Positions 1 through 8,473 of a stretch of DNA of 64,000 bases are shown here, piece by piece. The DNA comes from Microbispora rosea. Lineage in GTDB: Bacteria; Actinomycetota; Actinomycetes; Streptosporangiales; Streptosporangiaceae. Numbering within the stretch: position 1 is the stretch's first letter; each line of letters begins with the position of its first letter. The notes under the pieces were generated by a model that saw only the letters and a program-made list of their open reading frames with translations, was not told the DNA's origin and did no database searches. The DNA lies in assembly GCF_900156315.1 (NCBI RefSeq), contig NZ_FTNI01000012.1, positions 124,001-188,000 of the forward strand, written 5' to 3'. The position numbers and the translations under genes are program-made.

Positions 1-2135
1 CTGCTTGGGCCACTGCCCTGCGATCTCACCTGGCCACCGCCCTGGCCGCTGTCCCGCGATCGGGCCTGACCGCCGCCCTGGCCACCGTCCTGCCCGGGGA
101 CCTGGGCGCGATGGTCCTGGTAGGGGCGCCGGGAGAGCCGGCCACGCACTTGCTGCCGTTCCGGAGCCGAGGCCCCTGCGGCGTCCCCAGGGCGGGAATC
201 CCGCTCGCGACCGGCGACGACAGTGGTCGTATCCGGCTCGCTCACCGGACGCCTGCCCGCCTGGCCCCTGCTGCCCTGCCCGCTGCTGCCCTGCCCCCTG
301 CTGTCTTGTCCCCTGCCCGTCTGCGCGCTGCCGCCCTGCCCCCTGCCCGTCTGCCCGATGCCGCCCTGTCCGCCACCCGTGAGACGACCGCTCTCCCGGT
401 CGGCACCCGCGTGCTGTCCGCTGTCCCGGCCTTCAACGCCGGAGGCCGCCGGTCGTCCGTCGTCGCGACGTGGGACCGGAAGATTGTCACCCGCCCGTGC
501 CGGGTCTGCCTGGGCCGCGGGTTCCTCCTGCGGCGACCGCCGATCGGCACCGGGCGTCACCCTGCCGGTGATCTCGGGCATGCCGAGCGCGATGCCCCCG
601 CTCCACCCGCCGGCGCCGCTCCCTGCCACCGGGTCGTCGGCGGTCTGCGGCGTCGGGCCGCTCACGGCCGTCGGAGACGCCTGCGCGCTCGGCCTCCGCG
701 GGTCGTAGGGAGACGGGACACCTGCCGCTTCGGTGTGGCCGGTGGCGGCCCGCGAACGCGAGGCGGCGCTGTCCGCGGGCTGCGGGCGGTCCAGGGCCCG
801 TGTCCCGTCCTGTCCTCCCGGGCCGCCGGTGAAGAGCACGCCCGTCGGCTGGGCGACGAGCAGGAAGGCGGCCGTCACAAGGGCGGCCACGGCCACGCCT
901 CCCAGCACCGCCCGATGCGGCGTCGGCACGCTCCGCACCAGGGCGGACAGCCGCGCCAGCGCCGCCCGCGCACGGGCGAACGCCACCCGCGGCGCCCTGA
1001 CCACCTTCGGGCCCACCTTGCTCACCCTCGGGCCCACCTTGGCGGACACACGCCTCGTCATCACTCGCGCGCGACCGTACACCGCCCCCGGCGCCGCGCT
1101 CACCCTCGCGCACGCGCGCCGGGTCGCCGTCCTGGCCCGGCCGTACGCCCCACGCAGCAGCCCGTCCACGCGTCCACGCGTACGCCCCATCGGGTCCGTC
1201 TCGCCCTGGGCGGCCCGGACGCCGCCCCTTATGCGGCGATCCGCACGACTCGTCAACGCCCCGATGTGATGGCGTACGGCTTCCAGCCGCGCCCGTGCCC
1301 CGGCGCCCACCCTGCCCCTCACGCCGCCGCCCCTCACGCTGCCGCCCGTCACGCCGCCGCCGTACGACCGTGAGCCCGTCGCGGTCGCGGTGGCGAGGTC
1401 GGCGAGGTAGTCGTCCACGGCCGGCCCGGCGATGAGCTGACCGACGACGGCCCGCAGCTCCTGGGTGAGATCGACCAGCTGGAGGAAGACCGACCGGCAG
1501 TCGATGCACTCGGCCACGTGGGCGTCGACCGCGCCGGCCTCCTGCTTGGGCAGGCCGTTCTCGACATAGCGCAGGATCATGGACAGGATCGGCCGGCACT
1601 CGGCACGTGGGCCGTTCTCCAGGTGTAGCCGCAGGTACGACTCCCGCAGGCCCTGACGGGCCCTCCGGGTGAGCAGGGCCGCGGCCCTGCCCGACAGGCC
1701 GAGCAGCGGGCCCGCGTCGGCGGGCCTGCCGCCCTCGATCTCCACGTGCCACAGCAACGCGCGCCAGCGTTCCGGCAGCGAGCGGTACGCGCGGGCGAGC
1801 GGCGAGCGCTCCAGCCCCGTGAGTTCGGGGTCCACGTAGAGGGAGTCGCCGTCGGCCAGGTCGGCCACTCCGGCGGCGGCGTAGCGGCGCACGGACGCGA
1901 GGAGGTAGGGCCGGAACGCGCAGGCGGGCCCGCCGCCCCGCCGCATCGCTTCGAGCACCCTCGCGAAGGTCTCGGCGAGGAGGTCCTCGACCGCGTCCTC
2001 GCCCTGCACGACCTGCCGCGCCAGGGACCGCGCGGCGGCCGAGTGCCGCCGGTAGAGCGTCCCGAAGGCCGCCGTGTCGCCTCCCCGCACGGCCTCAAGC
2101 AGTTCCATGTCGGTATGCCGGACTTCTCTACGCAT
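1..2135 (-). CDS. Sigma-70 family (ECF-like) factor fused to zf-HC2 anti-sigma finger, TM helix and Gln/Gly-rich tail (3' truncated)
   Basis: The frame stays open from ATG 2135 to the left edge (about 711 residues), so the C-terminus is missing. Residues about 10-75 resemble sigma region 2 (LYRRHS, EDLLAETFARVLE). Residues about 125-185 resemble region 4 (LPERWRALLWHVE, RARQGLRESYLRLH). A zinc-finger anti-sigma motif follows: Cys180, then HVAECIDC with His206, Cys210 and Cys213. A basic linker leads to one membrane helix near 409-428 (AVLGGVAVAALVTAAFLLV). After it comes a Pro/Ser/Thr segment and a low-complexity GQGG/GRGQ tail. I chose ATG 2135 because GAGG lies 5 nt upstream; ATG 2108 has no such site. 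Sigma and anti-sigma modules on one chain imply a membrane-tethered or self-inhibited regulator (inference). It is divergent from pyrE. Confidence 0.8.
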   Translation of the reverse strand, partial: MRREVRHTDMELLEAVRGGDTAAFGTLYRRHSAAARSLARQVVQGEDAVEDLLAETFARVLEAMRRGGGPACAFRPYLLASVRRYAAAGVADLADGDSLYVDPELTGLERSPLARAYRSLPERWRALLWHVEIEGGRPADAGPLLGLSGRAAALLTRRARQGLRESYLRLHLENGPRAECRPILSMILRYVENGLPKQEAGAVDAHVAECIDCRSVFLQLVDLTQELRAVVGQLIAGPAVDDYLADLATATATGSRSYGGGVTGGSVRGGGVRGRVGAGARARLEAVRHHIGALTSRADRRIRGGVRAAQGETDPMGRTRGRVDGLLRGAYGRARTATRRACARVSAAPGAVYGRARVMTRRVSAKVGPRVSKVGPKVVRAPRVAFARARAALARLSALVRSVPTPHRAVLGGVAVAALVTAAFLLVAQPTGVLFTGGPGGQDGTRALDRPQPADSAASRSRAATGHTEAAGVPSPYDPRRPSAQASPTAVSGPTPQTADDPVAGSGAGGWSGGIALGMPEITGRVTPGADRRSPQEEPAAQADPARAGDNLPVPRRDDGRPAASGVEGRDSGQHAGADRESGRLTGGGQGGIGQTGRGQGGSAQTGRGQDSRGQGSSGQGSRGQAGRRPVSEPDTTTVVAGRERDSRPGDAAGASAPERQQVRGRLSRRPYQDHRAQVPGQDGGQGGGQARSRDSGQGGGQVRSQGSGPS

Positions 2136-2296
2136 TGCGACCTCGCGATTACGATGAGTTGCACGGCGATACATTCCGCAGCCCGTGTCCTGGCTAAACC
2201 ACTGGAGCCTCTTTACTCTCAGTAATCACCGCACGCCACACGCGACCACCTGGCCCGTACGGCCCGCACCACGGGACCGGCCGTACGCTGAGGCTC

Positions 2297-2833
2297 ATGA
2301 GTGACCGCGAGAGACTGCTGGACGAGATCAAGAACAAGGGCATCGTGCACGGCCGGGTCGTGTTGTCCTCCGGCAAGGAGGCCGACTGGTACGTCGATCT
2401 GCGCCGCATCACCCTGGACGGCGTGGCGGCCCCTCTGGTGGGCCGCGTGATGCTGGACCTCACCGAGGACCTGGACTACGAGGCGGTCGGCGGGCTCACG
2501 CTGGGCGCCGACCCGGTGGCGACGTCGATGCTGCACGCCGCCGCGGCCCGCGGCCGCACGCTCGACGCGTTCGTGGTGCGCAAGGCGGGCAAGGCCCACG
2601 GCCTGCAGCGCAGGATCGAGGGGCCGGACGTCGCAGGACGCCGGGTGCTCGCGGTGGAGGACACCACCACGACGGGCGGGTCCGTGCTGACCGCCGTGGA
2701 GGCGTTGCGCGAGGCCGGCGCGCAGGTCGTGGGCATCGCGACGATCGTGCACCGGGGCGGCGACGAGGCGCTGGCCGCGACCGGCGTTCCCTACCGCTCC
2801 GCCTACTCGCTCGCCGATCTGTCGCTCGCCTGA
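2297..2833 (+). CDS. pyrE: Orotate phosphoribosyltransferase
   Basis: Converts orotate and PRPP to orotidine 5'-phosphate in cytosolic pyrimidine synthesis. The protein has 178 residues, within the usual family length. The PRPP-binding loop is complete at 118-130: LAVEDTTTTGGSV with the acidic pair E121-D122. Lys96, Lys99 and the following HG match the flexible catalytic loop. ATG 2297 begins the standard N-terminus (SDRERLLDEIK) and GAGG lies just upstream. The gene stands alone, without other pyr genes nearby, and its last 31 bases overlap the convergent membrane protein gene. Confidence 0.95.
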   Translation: MSDRERLLDEIKNKGIVHGRVVLSSGKEADWYVDLRRITLDGVAAPLVGRVMLDLTEDLDYEAVGGLTLGADPVATSMLHAAAARGRTLDAFVVRKAGKAHGLQRRIEGPDVAGRRVLAVEDTTTTGGSVLTAVEALREAGAQVVGIATIVHRGGDEALAATGVPYRSAYSLADLSLA

Positions 2834-3276
2834 TCCGCGGACCGCTTCACGCTGAACGCCTGCCGCTCGCCGGCCGGCCCGGGGGACCTGACGGTTCCGT
2901 TCTCGAAGATCTGGACCGTGCTCGCGTCGTCGAGGACGACGTCGAGCTCGGGCTGGAAGTAGGACGCCTCCTCGCCCCGGGCCAGGTCCCGGTCGATGAG
3001 CACGTCGCCGCCGGGCACCCGGACGAACACGGGACACCGGTCGGCCCGGCAGACCACGCGGACGGTGGGCACGCGAGGCGTGGAGGGCTCGGCGGAAGGC
3101 GCGGCGGAGGGCCGCGCCGACGAGGTGGAGGCCGCGCCGGAGGCCGGCTCCTCCGAGCCGAACGTGGACAGCAGCGCTCTCGCGCCGACCACGATGACGG
3201 CGAGCAGCAGCACGGCCACCAGACCGACCAGCGCCAGCCTGGCGATACCGAGGGGATCAGACCTGTGGCGTCCCAC
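2803..3276 (-). CDS. Single-pass membrane protein with an orphan RodZ C-terminal-like (DUF4115) domain
   Basis: 157 residues from GTG 3276. A short basic N-terminus is followed by a membrane helix at about 13-33 (LALVGLVAVLLLAVIVV), then a Ser/Pro/Ala linker. The outer domain (about 75-150) has the DUF4115 pattern: VRVV, then FVRVPGGDVLIDRDLARGE, then TVQIFENGTVRSPGPAGE, ending in a beta strand. In RodZ this domain follows a cytoplasmic helix-turn-helix and a TM helix; here no helix-turn-helix is present. Two cysteines close together (CRADRC) could form a disulfide. The 3' end overlaps pyrE by 31 bp. A role in envelope or shape scaffolding is inference. Confidence 0.7.
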   Translation of the reverse strand: MGRHRSDPLGIARLALVGLVAVLLLAVIVVGARALLSTFGSEEPASGAASTSSARPSAAPSAEPSTPRVPTVRVVCRADRCPVFVRVPGGDVLIDRDLARGEEASYFQPELDVVLDDASTVQIFENGTVRSPGPAGERQAFSVKRSADQASDRSASE

Positions 3277-3360
3277 AATCGGGAGAGTAGCGGGTGTGAG
3301 GCATATCTCAGTACTGACCGGTCACTTCTTGTGCGGCAACGCCTTCCCGCAGGTCACCCG

Positions 3361-3411
3361 CCGACTGCCCGTAGGCACCGACTCCTCGTAGGCGCCGACT
3401 GCCCGTAGGCG
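3361..3411. repeat. 17-bp tandem repeat, 3 copies
   Basis: The unit CCGACTGCCCGTAGGC plus one base recurs at 3361, 3378 and 3395. The middle copy differs at two bases (CCTCG for GCCCG). It lies in the gap between the GTG of the DUF4115 protein and the end of the DedA gene. Confidence 0.85.
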
Positions 3412-3420
3412 TCGGCCCAC

Positions 3421-3437
3421 GGCGGGCGCGCCCCGCC
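3421..3437 (-). terminator. Possible terminator hairpin of the DedA gene
   Basis: GGCGGG (3421-3426) can pair with CCCGCC (3432-3437) across a 5-nt loop, 9 nt beyond the DedA stop on the minus strand. The stem is short, all GC, and has no T-run, so the call is weak. Confidence 0.35.
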
Positions 3438-3445
3438 GGGAGGCG

Positions 3446-4126
3446 TCACCGGGGAGCGTGGTGGCGGCCCTTGGGGACGGCGGAGGCGGCCCGGCGGCTC
3501 TTCATGACCTCGCGCACGATCGGTATCACCGACAGGAGGATGACGACGAAGACCCCGGGAAGGATGTACTTGTCGATGCCCTCGACCTTGCTGCCGAGGA
3601 AATAGCCGAGCAGCAGCAGGGCCTCGACCCAGACGACACCGCCGAGGACGTTCCAGACGAAGAAACGGCGCGCGTCCATCTCCAGCACACCGGCCACCGG
3701 GTTCATGAAGGTGCGGACGATCGGCATGAACCGCGCGGCGACCACCGCCTTCGCGGGACCGAACTTCTCGAAGTAGTACTCCGCCTTCTCGACGTGCTCC
3801 CTCTTGAACAGCCGGGAGTCCGGCTTGTCGAACATCCTCCTGCCGACCTTCGCCCCCAGGAGGTGGCCCAGTTGCGCTCCCGCGATCGCCGCGAGCGGCG
3901 CGCCGATCAGCAGAGTGGGCAGTGACAGAGGCGCGATCCCGAATCCCTCCGCGGCGGCGACGGTGCTGAAAATTCCAGCGGTGACCAACAGCGAGTCACC
4001 GGGCAGGAAGAACCCGACGAGCAGCCCCGTCTCGGCGAATACGATGGCGATGACGCCGATCGTCGCGAAGGCGCCGAGCATGCTCAGCCACCACTTCGGG
4101 TCAAGAAGGTCCAAGAGCACGTCCAC
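3446..4126 (-). CDS. DedA-family membrane protein
   Basis: 226 residues from GTG 4126, typical for DedA. An N-terminal amphipathic and re-entrant segment contains ETGLLVGFFLPGDSLL, the family signature with the acidic residue and GD. The central segment FGPAKAVVAARFMPIVRT carries the conserved Arg and Pro residues. About four hydrophobic segments follow, and the C-terminus is basic and cytoplasmic. DedA proteins are implicated in membrane-lipid (undecaprenyl phosphate or phospholipid) translocation and proton-dependent homeostasis; substrate assignment here would be inference. It is transcribed alone, away from fba. Confidence 0.9.
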   Translation of the reverse strand: MDVLLDLLDPKWWLSMLGAFATIGVIAIVFAETGLLVGFFLPGDSLLVTAGIFSTVAAAEGFGIAPLSLPTLLIGAPLAAIAGAQLGHLLGAKVGRRMFDKPDSRLFKREHVEKAEYYFEKFGPAKAVVAARFMPIVRTFMNPVAGVLEMDARRFFVWNVLGGVVWVEALLLLGYFLGSKVEGIDKYILPGVFVVILLSVIPIVREVMKSRRAASAVPKGRHHAPR

Positions 4127-4303
4127 GGGGCGAGCCTACCTGTCCTGGATGAGATCAGACTGAGAAGCGGCAGGGCCTGTGGAAAACCGTGAATCGCGGA
4201 ATGACCGCGGCTTTCCCGGTACCCCACATACCCGGCTTTCCCGATCGGCCCGGGCTTCGGGATACTTGCCACGCCGCATACCGTCAGAAGGAGATGACTT
4301 CGC

Positions 4304-5326
4304 ATGCCTATCGCGACTCCAGAGGTCTACGCCGAGATGCTCGACCGCGCCAAAGAGGGCGGCTTCGCGTACCCGGCGATCAACGTGACCTCGTCGCAGA
4401 CCCTGCACGCCGCGCTGCGCGGCTTCGCGGAGGCGGAAAGTGACGGGATCATCCAGGTGTCGACCGGTGGCGCGGAGTTCCTCTCCGGCACCACCGTGAA
4501 GGACATGGTCACCGGGTCGGTGGCGTTCGCCGAGTTCGCCCGCGTGGTCGCCGAGAAGTACCCGGTGACGGTGGCGCTGCACACCGACCACTGCCCCAAG
4601 GACAAGCTCGGCTCGTTCGTCCGCCCGCTGCTGGAGATCTCCGCCGAGCGCGTCGCGCGCGGCCAGGACCCGCTGTTCCAGTCGCACATGTGGGACGGCT
4701 CCGCCGTGCCGCTGGACGAGAACCTCCAGATCGCCAACGAGCTGCTCGACAAGACCGCGGCCGCCAAGGTCGTCCTCGAGATCGAGATCGGCGTCGTCGG
4801 CGGCGAGGAGGACGGCATCGTCGGCGAGATCAACGAGAAGCTGTACACGACGCCGGAGGACGCCCTGGCCGTCGCCGAGACCCTCGGCCTCGGCGAGCGT
4901 GGCCGCTACATCGTGGCCGCCACCTTCGGCAACGTCCACGGCGTGTACAAGCCGGGCCACGTCAAGCTGCGCCCGAGCGTGCTCAAGGAGATCCAGGACG
5001 CCGTCGGCGCCAAGTACGGCAAGGAGAAGCCGTTCTCGCTGGTCTTCCACGGCGGCTCCGGCTCCACCCTGGAGGAGATCCGCGAGTCGATCTCGTACGG
5101 CGTCGTGAAGATGAACATCGACACCGACACGCAGTACGCCTTCACCCGCCCGATCGTGGACCACATCTTCCGCAACTACGACGGCGTGCTGAAGGTCGAC
5201 GGCGAGGTCGGCAACAAGAAGGCCTACGACCCGCGCGCGTACGGCAAGGCGGCCGAGGCCGGCATGGCCGCGCGCATCGTCGAGGCGTGCCAGCAGCTCA
5301 AGTCCGCGGGCACCAAGATCAAGTAA
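4304..5326 (+). CDS. fba: Class II fructose-bisphosphate aldolase
   Basis: Zn-dependent aldolase interconverting fructose 1,6-bisphosphate with DHAP and glyceraldehyde 3-phosphate (cytosol; glycolysis and gluconeogenesis). 340 residues, the class IIA length. Key residues are visible: HTDHC at 93-97 with catalytic Asp95 and zinc ligand His96, NVHGVYKPG with His212, and the phosphate-binding FHGGSGS with His249. AGAAGGAG lies 10-11 nt before ATG 4304. A strong hairpin after the stop suggests a monocistronic unit. The next gene is DUF3151, then purA, a common actinobacterial order. Confidence 0.97.
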   Translation: MPIATPEVYAEMLDRAKEGGFAYPAINVTSSQTLHAALRGFAEAESDGIIQVSTGGAEFLSGTTVKDMVTGSVAFAEFARVVAEKYPVTVALHTDHCPKDKLGSFVRPLLEISAERVARGQDPLFQSHMWDGSAVPLDENLQIANELLDKTAAAKVVLEIEIGVVGGEEDGIVGEINEKLYTTPEDALAVAETLGLGERGRYIVAATFGNVHGVYKPGHVKLRPSVLKEIQDAVGAKYGKEKPFSLVFHGGSGSTLEEIRESISYGVVKMNIDTDTQYAFTRPIVDHIFRNYDGVLKVDGEVGNKKAYDPRAYGKAAEAGMAARIVEACQQLKSAGTKIK

Positions 5327-5334
5327 GGGAACGG

Positions 5335-5388
5335 CCCGGCGGGAAACCCGAAGCTCCATTCTTGTATCGGTCTTCGGTTCCCGCCGGG
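5335..5388 (+). terminator. Terminator hairpin of fba
   Basis: CCCGGCGGGAA (5335-5345) pairs perfectly with TTCCCGCCGGG (5378-5388). An inner stem CCGAAG/CTTCGG (5348-5353 with 5372-5377) extends it to 17 bp with a 2-nt bulge. It starts 8 nt after the fba stop. No T-run follows, which is usual in high-GC actinomycetes. Confidence 0.8.
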
Positions 5389-5431
5389 ACGCCCATACCC
5401 CTGCGGCTCTTGGACAGGTAAGACTGTCCCC

Positions 5432-5854
5432 ATGGAATCGCACGAGAACCTCCTTGCCGGCCCGCCGCCCACCTTGCTGCCGGACAACGCCGAGGCGCGG
5501 CAGATGCTCGAGTCGGGCGCCAAGGCGGCAGACGTGGCCGCCCGCTTTCCCGCCCACTCGGCGGCCTGGGCCGCTCTCGCCGACGACTACTTCGCCGCGG
5601 GTCACGCCGTCACCTCGTACGCCTTCGCACGGACCGGTTACCACCGGGGTCTCGACCAGCTGCGCCGGGCGGGCTGGAAGGGGCACGGGCCGATCCCGTG
5701 GGAGCACGAGCCGAACCAGGGGTTCCTGCGCTGTCTGAACGCCCTGGCCCGGGCGGCCCAGGCGATCGGCGAGAAGGACGAGGCCGAGCGCTGCGCCCAG
5801 TTCCTTCGCGACAGCAGCCAGGAGGCCGCGGAGGCGCTAACCGCGAACTCCTGA
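5432..5854 (+). CDS. DUF3151 domain protein
   Basis: 140 residues covering the whole DUF3151 family length. Recognisable segments are LLAGPPPTLLP at the N-terminus, FPAHSAAWAALADDYF, and the aromatic-rich YAFARTGYHRGLDQLRRAGW. The central part (helical, TPR-like in feel) is predicted soluble; there is no signal peptide or membrane segment. The family is widespread in Actinobacteria and often sits next to fba and purA, as here. Its biochemical role is not known, and the context only suggests a link to central metabolism. Confidence 0.85.
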   Translation: MESHENLLAGPPPTLLPDNAEARQMLESGAKAADVAARFPAHSAAWAALADDYFAAGHAVTSYAFARTGYHRGLDQLRRAGWKGHGPIPWEHEPNQGFLRCLNALARAAQAIGEKDEAERCAQFLRDSSQEAAEALTANS

Positions 5855-5995
5855 GCGATTAATTGAACGAATTGCCGGGATGACTCCTGGACGAACTGCC
5901 AGAACGGGGCCATATACGGGACGGTTCGGCCGTCTCGGGACTTAAGACTCCGTTCACCCTCGGCATGCCCCTCAGGTAGTCTCTGTGTGCAAGAG

Positions 5996-6021
5996 GCCCC
6001 TGCCGCGCTTGCGTCAGGGGC
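5996..6021 (+). promoter_or_regulatory. Hairpin in the purA leader (possible attenuator)
   Basis: GCCCCTG (5996-6002) pairs perfectly with CAGGGGC (6015-6021) across a 12-nt loop and is followed by TTTCGTCTT. A possible -10 (TAGTCT) lies near 5977-5982. If transcription starts there, the hairpin would lie at the start of the purA transcript, 26 nt before the purA ATG. It could instead terminate readthrough from the DUF3151 gene. Confidence 0.45.
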
Positions 6022-6047
6022 TTTCGTCTTGGTGCGGGAGTTAAACC

Positions 6048-7331
6048 ATGCCGGCTGTCGTTCTCGTTGGCGCCCAGTGGGGCGATGAGGGCAAGGGGAA
6101 GGCCACCGACCTGCTGGGCGGTGACGTCGACTACGTCGTGCGTTACCAGGGTGGCAACAACGCGGGCCACACCGTCGTCATCGGCGACCAGAAGTACGCG
6201 TTGCACCTGCTGCCGACGGGCGTGCTCTCCCCCGACGTGGTCCCGGTGATCGGCAACGGCGTGGTGGTCGACCCGGGCGTGCTGCTCAGCGAGATCGACG
6301 GGCTGGCCGAGCGGGGCATCTCCTGCGACCGGCTGCTGATCTCGGCCAGCGCGCACCTGATCATGCCCCAGCACAAGGCCATCGACAAGGTCAGCGAGCG
6401 TTTCCTCGGCAAGGCCAAGATCGGCACGACCGGCCGCGGCATCGGCCCGGCGTACGGCGACAAGATCTACCGCATGGGCATCCGGGTCCAGGACCTGCTC
6501 GACCCCGGCATCCTCGGCAAGAAGATCGAGGCCGCGGTGGGCGAGAAGAACCAGATCCTCACCAAGATCTACAATCGCCGCGGGCTCGACCCGGCGAAGG
6601 TGCTGGAGGAGTACCTCGGCTACGCCGAGCGGCTGCGCCCCCACATCGCCGACACCTCGCTCGTGCTCTCGCGGGCGCTCGACCAGGACAAGGTCGTGCT
6701 GCTGGAGGGCGGGCAGGGCACGCTGCTCGACATCGACCACGGCACCTACCCCTTCGTGACCTCCAGCTCCCCCACCTCCGGCGGCGCCTGCGCCGGCTCC
6801 GGCATCCCGCCCACCCGCCTGACCAGGATCATCGGCATCCTCAAGGCGTACACCACGCGCGTGGGGTCCGGGCCGTTCCCGACCGAGCTGCTGGACGAGC
6901 AGGGCGACTGGCTGCGCCAGACCGGCGGCGAGTACGGCGTCACCACCGGCCGCAACCGCCGCTGCGGCTGGTTCGACGCGGTCATCGCGCGGTACGCCAC
7001 CCGGATCAACGGCGTGACCGACTTCTTCCTGACCAAGCTCGACGTGCTGTCCGGCCTGGAGCGGATCCCGGTCTGCGTGGCGTACGACGTCGACGGCGTC
7101 CGCCAGGACGAGATCCCCATGACGCAGACCGAGTTCCACCACGCCACGCCGATCTACGAGGAGCTGCCCGGCTGGCAGGAGGACATCACCGGCGCCAAGA
7201 CGTTCGAGGACCTGCCGCCGAACGCGCAGGCGTACGTCAGGGCGCTGGAGGAGATGAGCGGCGCCCCGATCTCCGCCATCGGCGTCGGCCCGGGCCGCAC
7301 GCAGACCATTCAGATTCGTTCCCTCATCTGA
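6048..7331 (+). CDS. purA: Adenylosuccinate synthetase
   Basis: GTP-dependent ligation of IMP and aspartate to adenylosuccinate, the first committed step to AMP. 427 residues, full length. The N-terminal [16 protein letters not shown] is the diagnostic P-loop-like GTP/IMP site. NNAGHTVV follows near residue 38, and [14 protein letters not shown] contains the IMP-binding Arg. [20 protein letters not shown] and [14 protein letters not shown] are also intact. ATG 6048 gives the standard start. The gene is separated from DUF3151 by about 190 bp containing the leader hairpin. Confidence 0.97.
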   Translation: MPAVVLVGAQWGDEGKGKATDLLGGDVDYVVRYQGGNNAGHTVVIGDQKYALHLLPTGVLSPDVVPVIGNGVVVDPGVLLSEIDGLAERGISCDRLLISASAHLIMPQHKAIDKVSERFLGKAKIGTTGRGIGPAYGDKIYRMGIRVQDLLDPGILGKKIEAAVGEKNQILTKIYNRRGLDPAKVLEEYLGYAERLRPHIADTSLVLSRALDQDKVVLLEGGQGTLLDIDHGTYPFVTSSSPTSGGACAGSGIPPTRLTRIIGILKAYTTRVGSGPFPTELLDEQGDWLRQTGGEYGVTTGRNRRCGWFDAVIARYATRINGVTDFFLTKLDVLSGLERIPVCVAYDVDGVRQDEIPMTQTEFHHATPIYEELPGWQEDITGAKTFEDLPPNAQAYVRALEEMSGAPISAIGVGPGRTQTIQIRSLI

Positions 7332-7433
7332 GGACCATCCGGATTCGCTCCCTTATCTGATGATCAGTGGCGTACGCGCCCGGAACCGGAGGGTTCCGGG
7401 CCGCGGACGGGCGAGGCGGTAAGGTACGCCGCT

Positions 7434-8360
7434 GTGCATGGATACGTTGAGCTGCACGGGCACCGTGGAGCGCGGGGCCTGAGGCCCGAGAACACCCTGC
7501 CCGGCCTGGCCTTCGCGCTGGAGCTGGGGGTCGACGCACTCGAGTTCGACGTCGCCATGTCCGCGGACGGGCAGCTCGTGCTCACCCACGACCTGCACGT
7601 GTCCGCGGTGACCAGCGCAGACACGGGCATGGCCGTTCCCGGGGACGAGATGTTCCCCTACGTCGGCAAGCCGATCATCGCGCTCACCCTGCCGCAGCTG
7701 CGCACCCTCGACGTCGGCGTACGGCTGCCCGAGCGGCCGGACGACCGCTTCGCGCTCACGCAGGTGCCGCTGCCGGACACCCGGATGCCGACGCTCGGGG
7801 CGGTGCTCGGCCTGATCGGCGCCCTCGGCGCCGACGACGTGCGCCTCCACGTGGAGCTGAAGTCCGATCCCACCCGTCCCGACCTGTGCGCCGACCACCG
7901 CCGCTTCGTGGAGGAGGTCGTCCACGAGCTCGACCGGCACGACCGGTTGTCGAGGTCGGCCCTGCTCAGCTTCGACTGGCGCATCCTGGAGGTCGCCAGG
8001 CCCATGGTCGAGCGGCGGTACGCCCTGGTCGAGCGCGACACGATGATCCCTGCCTGGATGAACGGCATCCGCCTCGGCGAGGTCGGCGGCGACCTCGCGG
8101 CGGCGGCCGCGGCGGTGGGCGCGACGGCGCTGTCCCCCGACCGCGTGCTCGTCGACGAGGCGCTGATGACCGGGGCGGCCCGGCGGGGCCTGCCGGTCGT
8201 GGTGTGGACGGTCAACGAGCCCGACGAGGCCGCCCGGCTGATCGACCTGGGAGCGGCCGGGATCGTCACCGACTACCCCGACCGCATGCGCCGCCTCTGG
8301 AAGGCCCGCGGCCTGCCGCTGCCCGGTCCGGTGACCCCGCTCCGCCCGGTGGGAGCCTGA
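7434..8360 (+). CDS. Glycerophosphodiester phosphodiesterase family protein
   Basis: Predicted to hydrolyse glycerophosphodiesters to glycerol 3-phosphate and an alcohol. 308 residues from GTG 7434, a TIM-barrel GDPD. The signature is intact: GHRGARGLRPENT (His10-Arg11, Glu19), EFD with Glu37 and Asp39, and LTHD with His52. The last part contains VVWTVNEPDEAARLIDLGAAGIVTDYPD, typical of the family. No signal peptide is visible, so the enzyme should be cytosolic. The stop codon (8358-8360) falls inside the first unit of a 14-bp tandem repeat. Confidence 0.93.
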   Translation: MHGYVELHGHRGARGLRPENTLPGLAFALELGVDALEFDVAMSADGQLVLTHDLHVSAVTSADTGMAVPGDEMFPYVGKPIIALTLPQLRTLDVGVRLPERPDDRFALTQVPLPDTRMPTLGAVLGLIGALGADDVRLHVELKSDPTRPDLCADHRRFVEEVVHELDRHDRLSRSALLSFDWRILEVARPMVERRYALVERDTMIPAWMNGIRLGEVGGDLAAAAAAVGATALSPDRVLVDEALMTGAARRGLPVVVWTVNEPDEAARLIDLGAAGIVTDYPDRMRRLWKARGLPLPGPVTPLRPVGA

Positions 8361-8389
8361 AACCGGGAGCCCGAAACCGGGAGCCTGAA
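8351..8389. repeat. 14-bp tandem repeat overlapping the GDPD stop codon
   Basis: GGGAGCCTGAAACC at 8351, GGGAGCCCGAAACC at 8365, and GGGAGCCTGAA at 8379. The TGA stop of the phosphodiesterase gene is inside copy 1. Confidence 0.85.
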
Positions 8390-8434
8390 GCACCGCTTGG
8401 AACCCCGGGCAAAGGGGACGCCGGCAGGGGACGC

Positions 8435-8473
8435 GAGCACAAGGAACGAGCACAAGGGTCGGGCACAAGGGAA
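8435..8473. repeat. 13-bp tandem repeat, 3 copies
   Basis: GAGCACAAGGAAC at 8435, GAGCACAAGGGTC at 8448 and GGGCACAAGGGAA at 8461. It directly abuts the terminator stem that begins at 8474. Confidence 0.8.

Noticed and set aside
487-1752. 421-residue minus-strand frame over the sigma-factor gene
   Set aside because: It is out of phase with the sigma factor and zinc-finger codons, which continue without stops to the edge.
4136-5707. 523-residue frame opposite fba and DUF3151
   Set aside because: It lies antisense to two well-conserved genes; it is low in hydrophobic pattern and rich in Arg/Gly/Val from reversed high-GC codons. No family is recognised.
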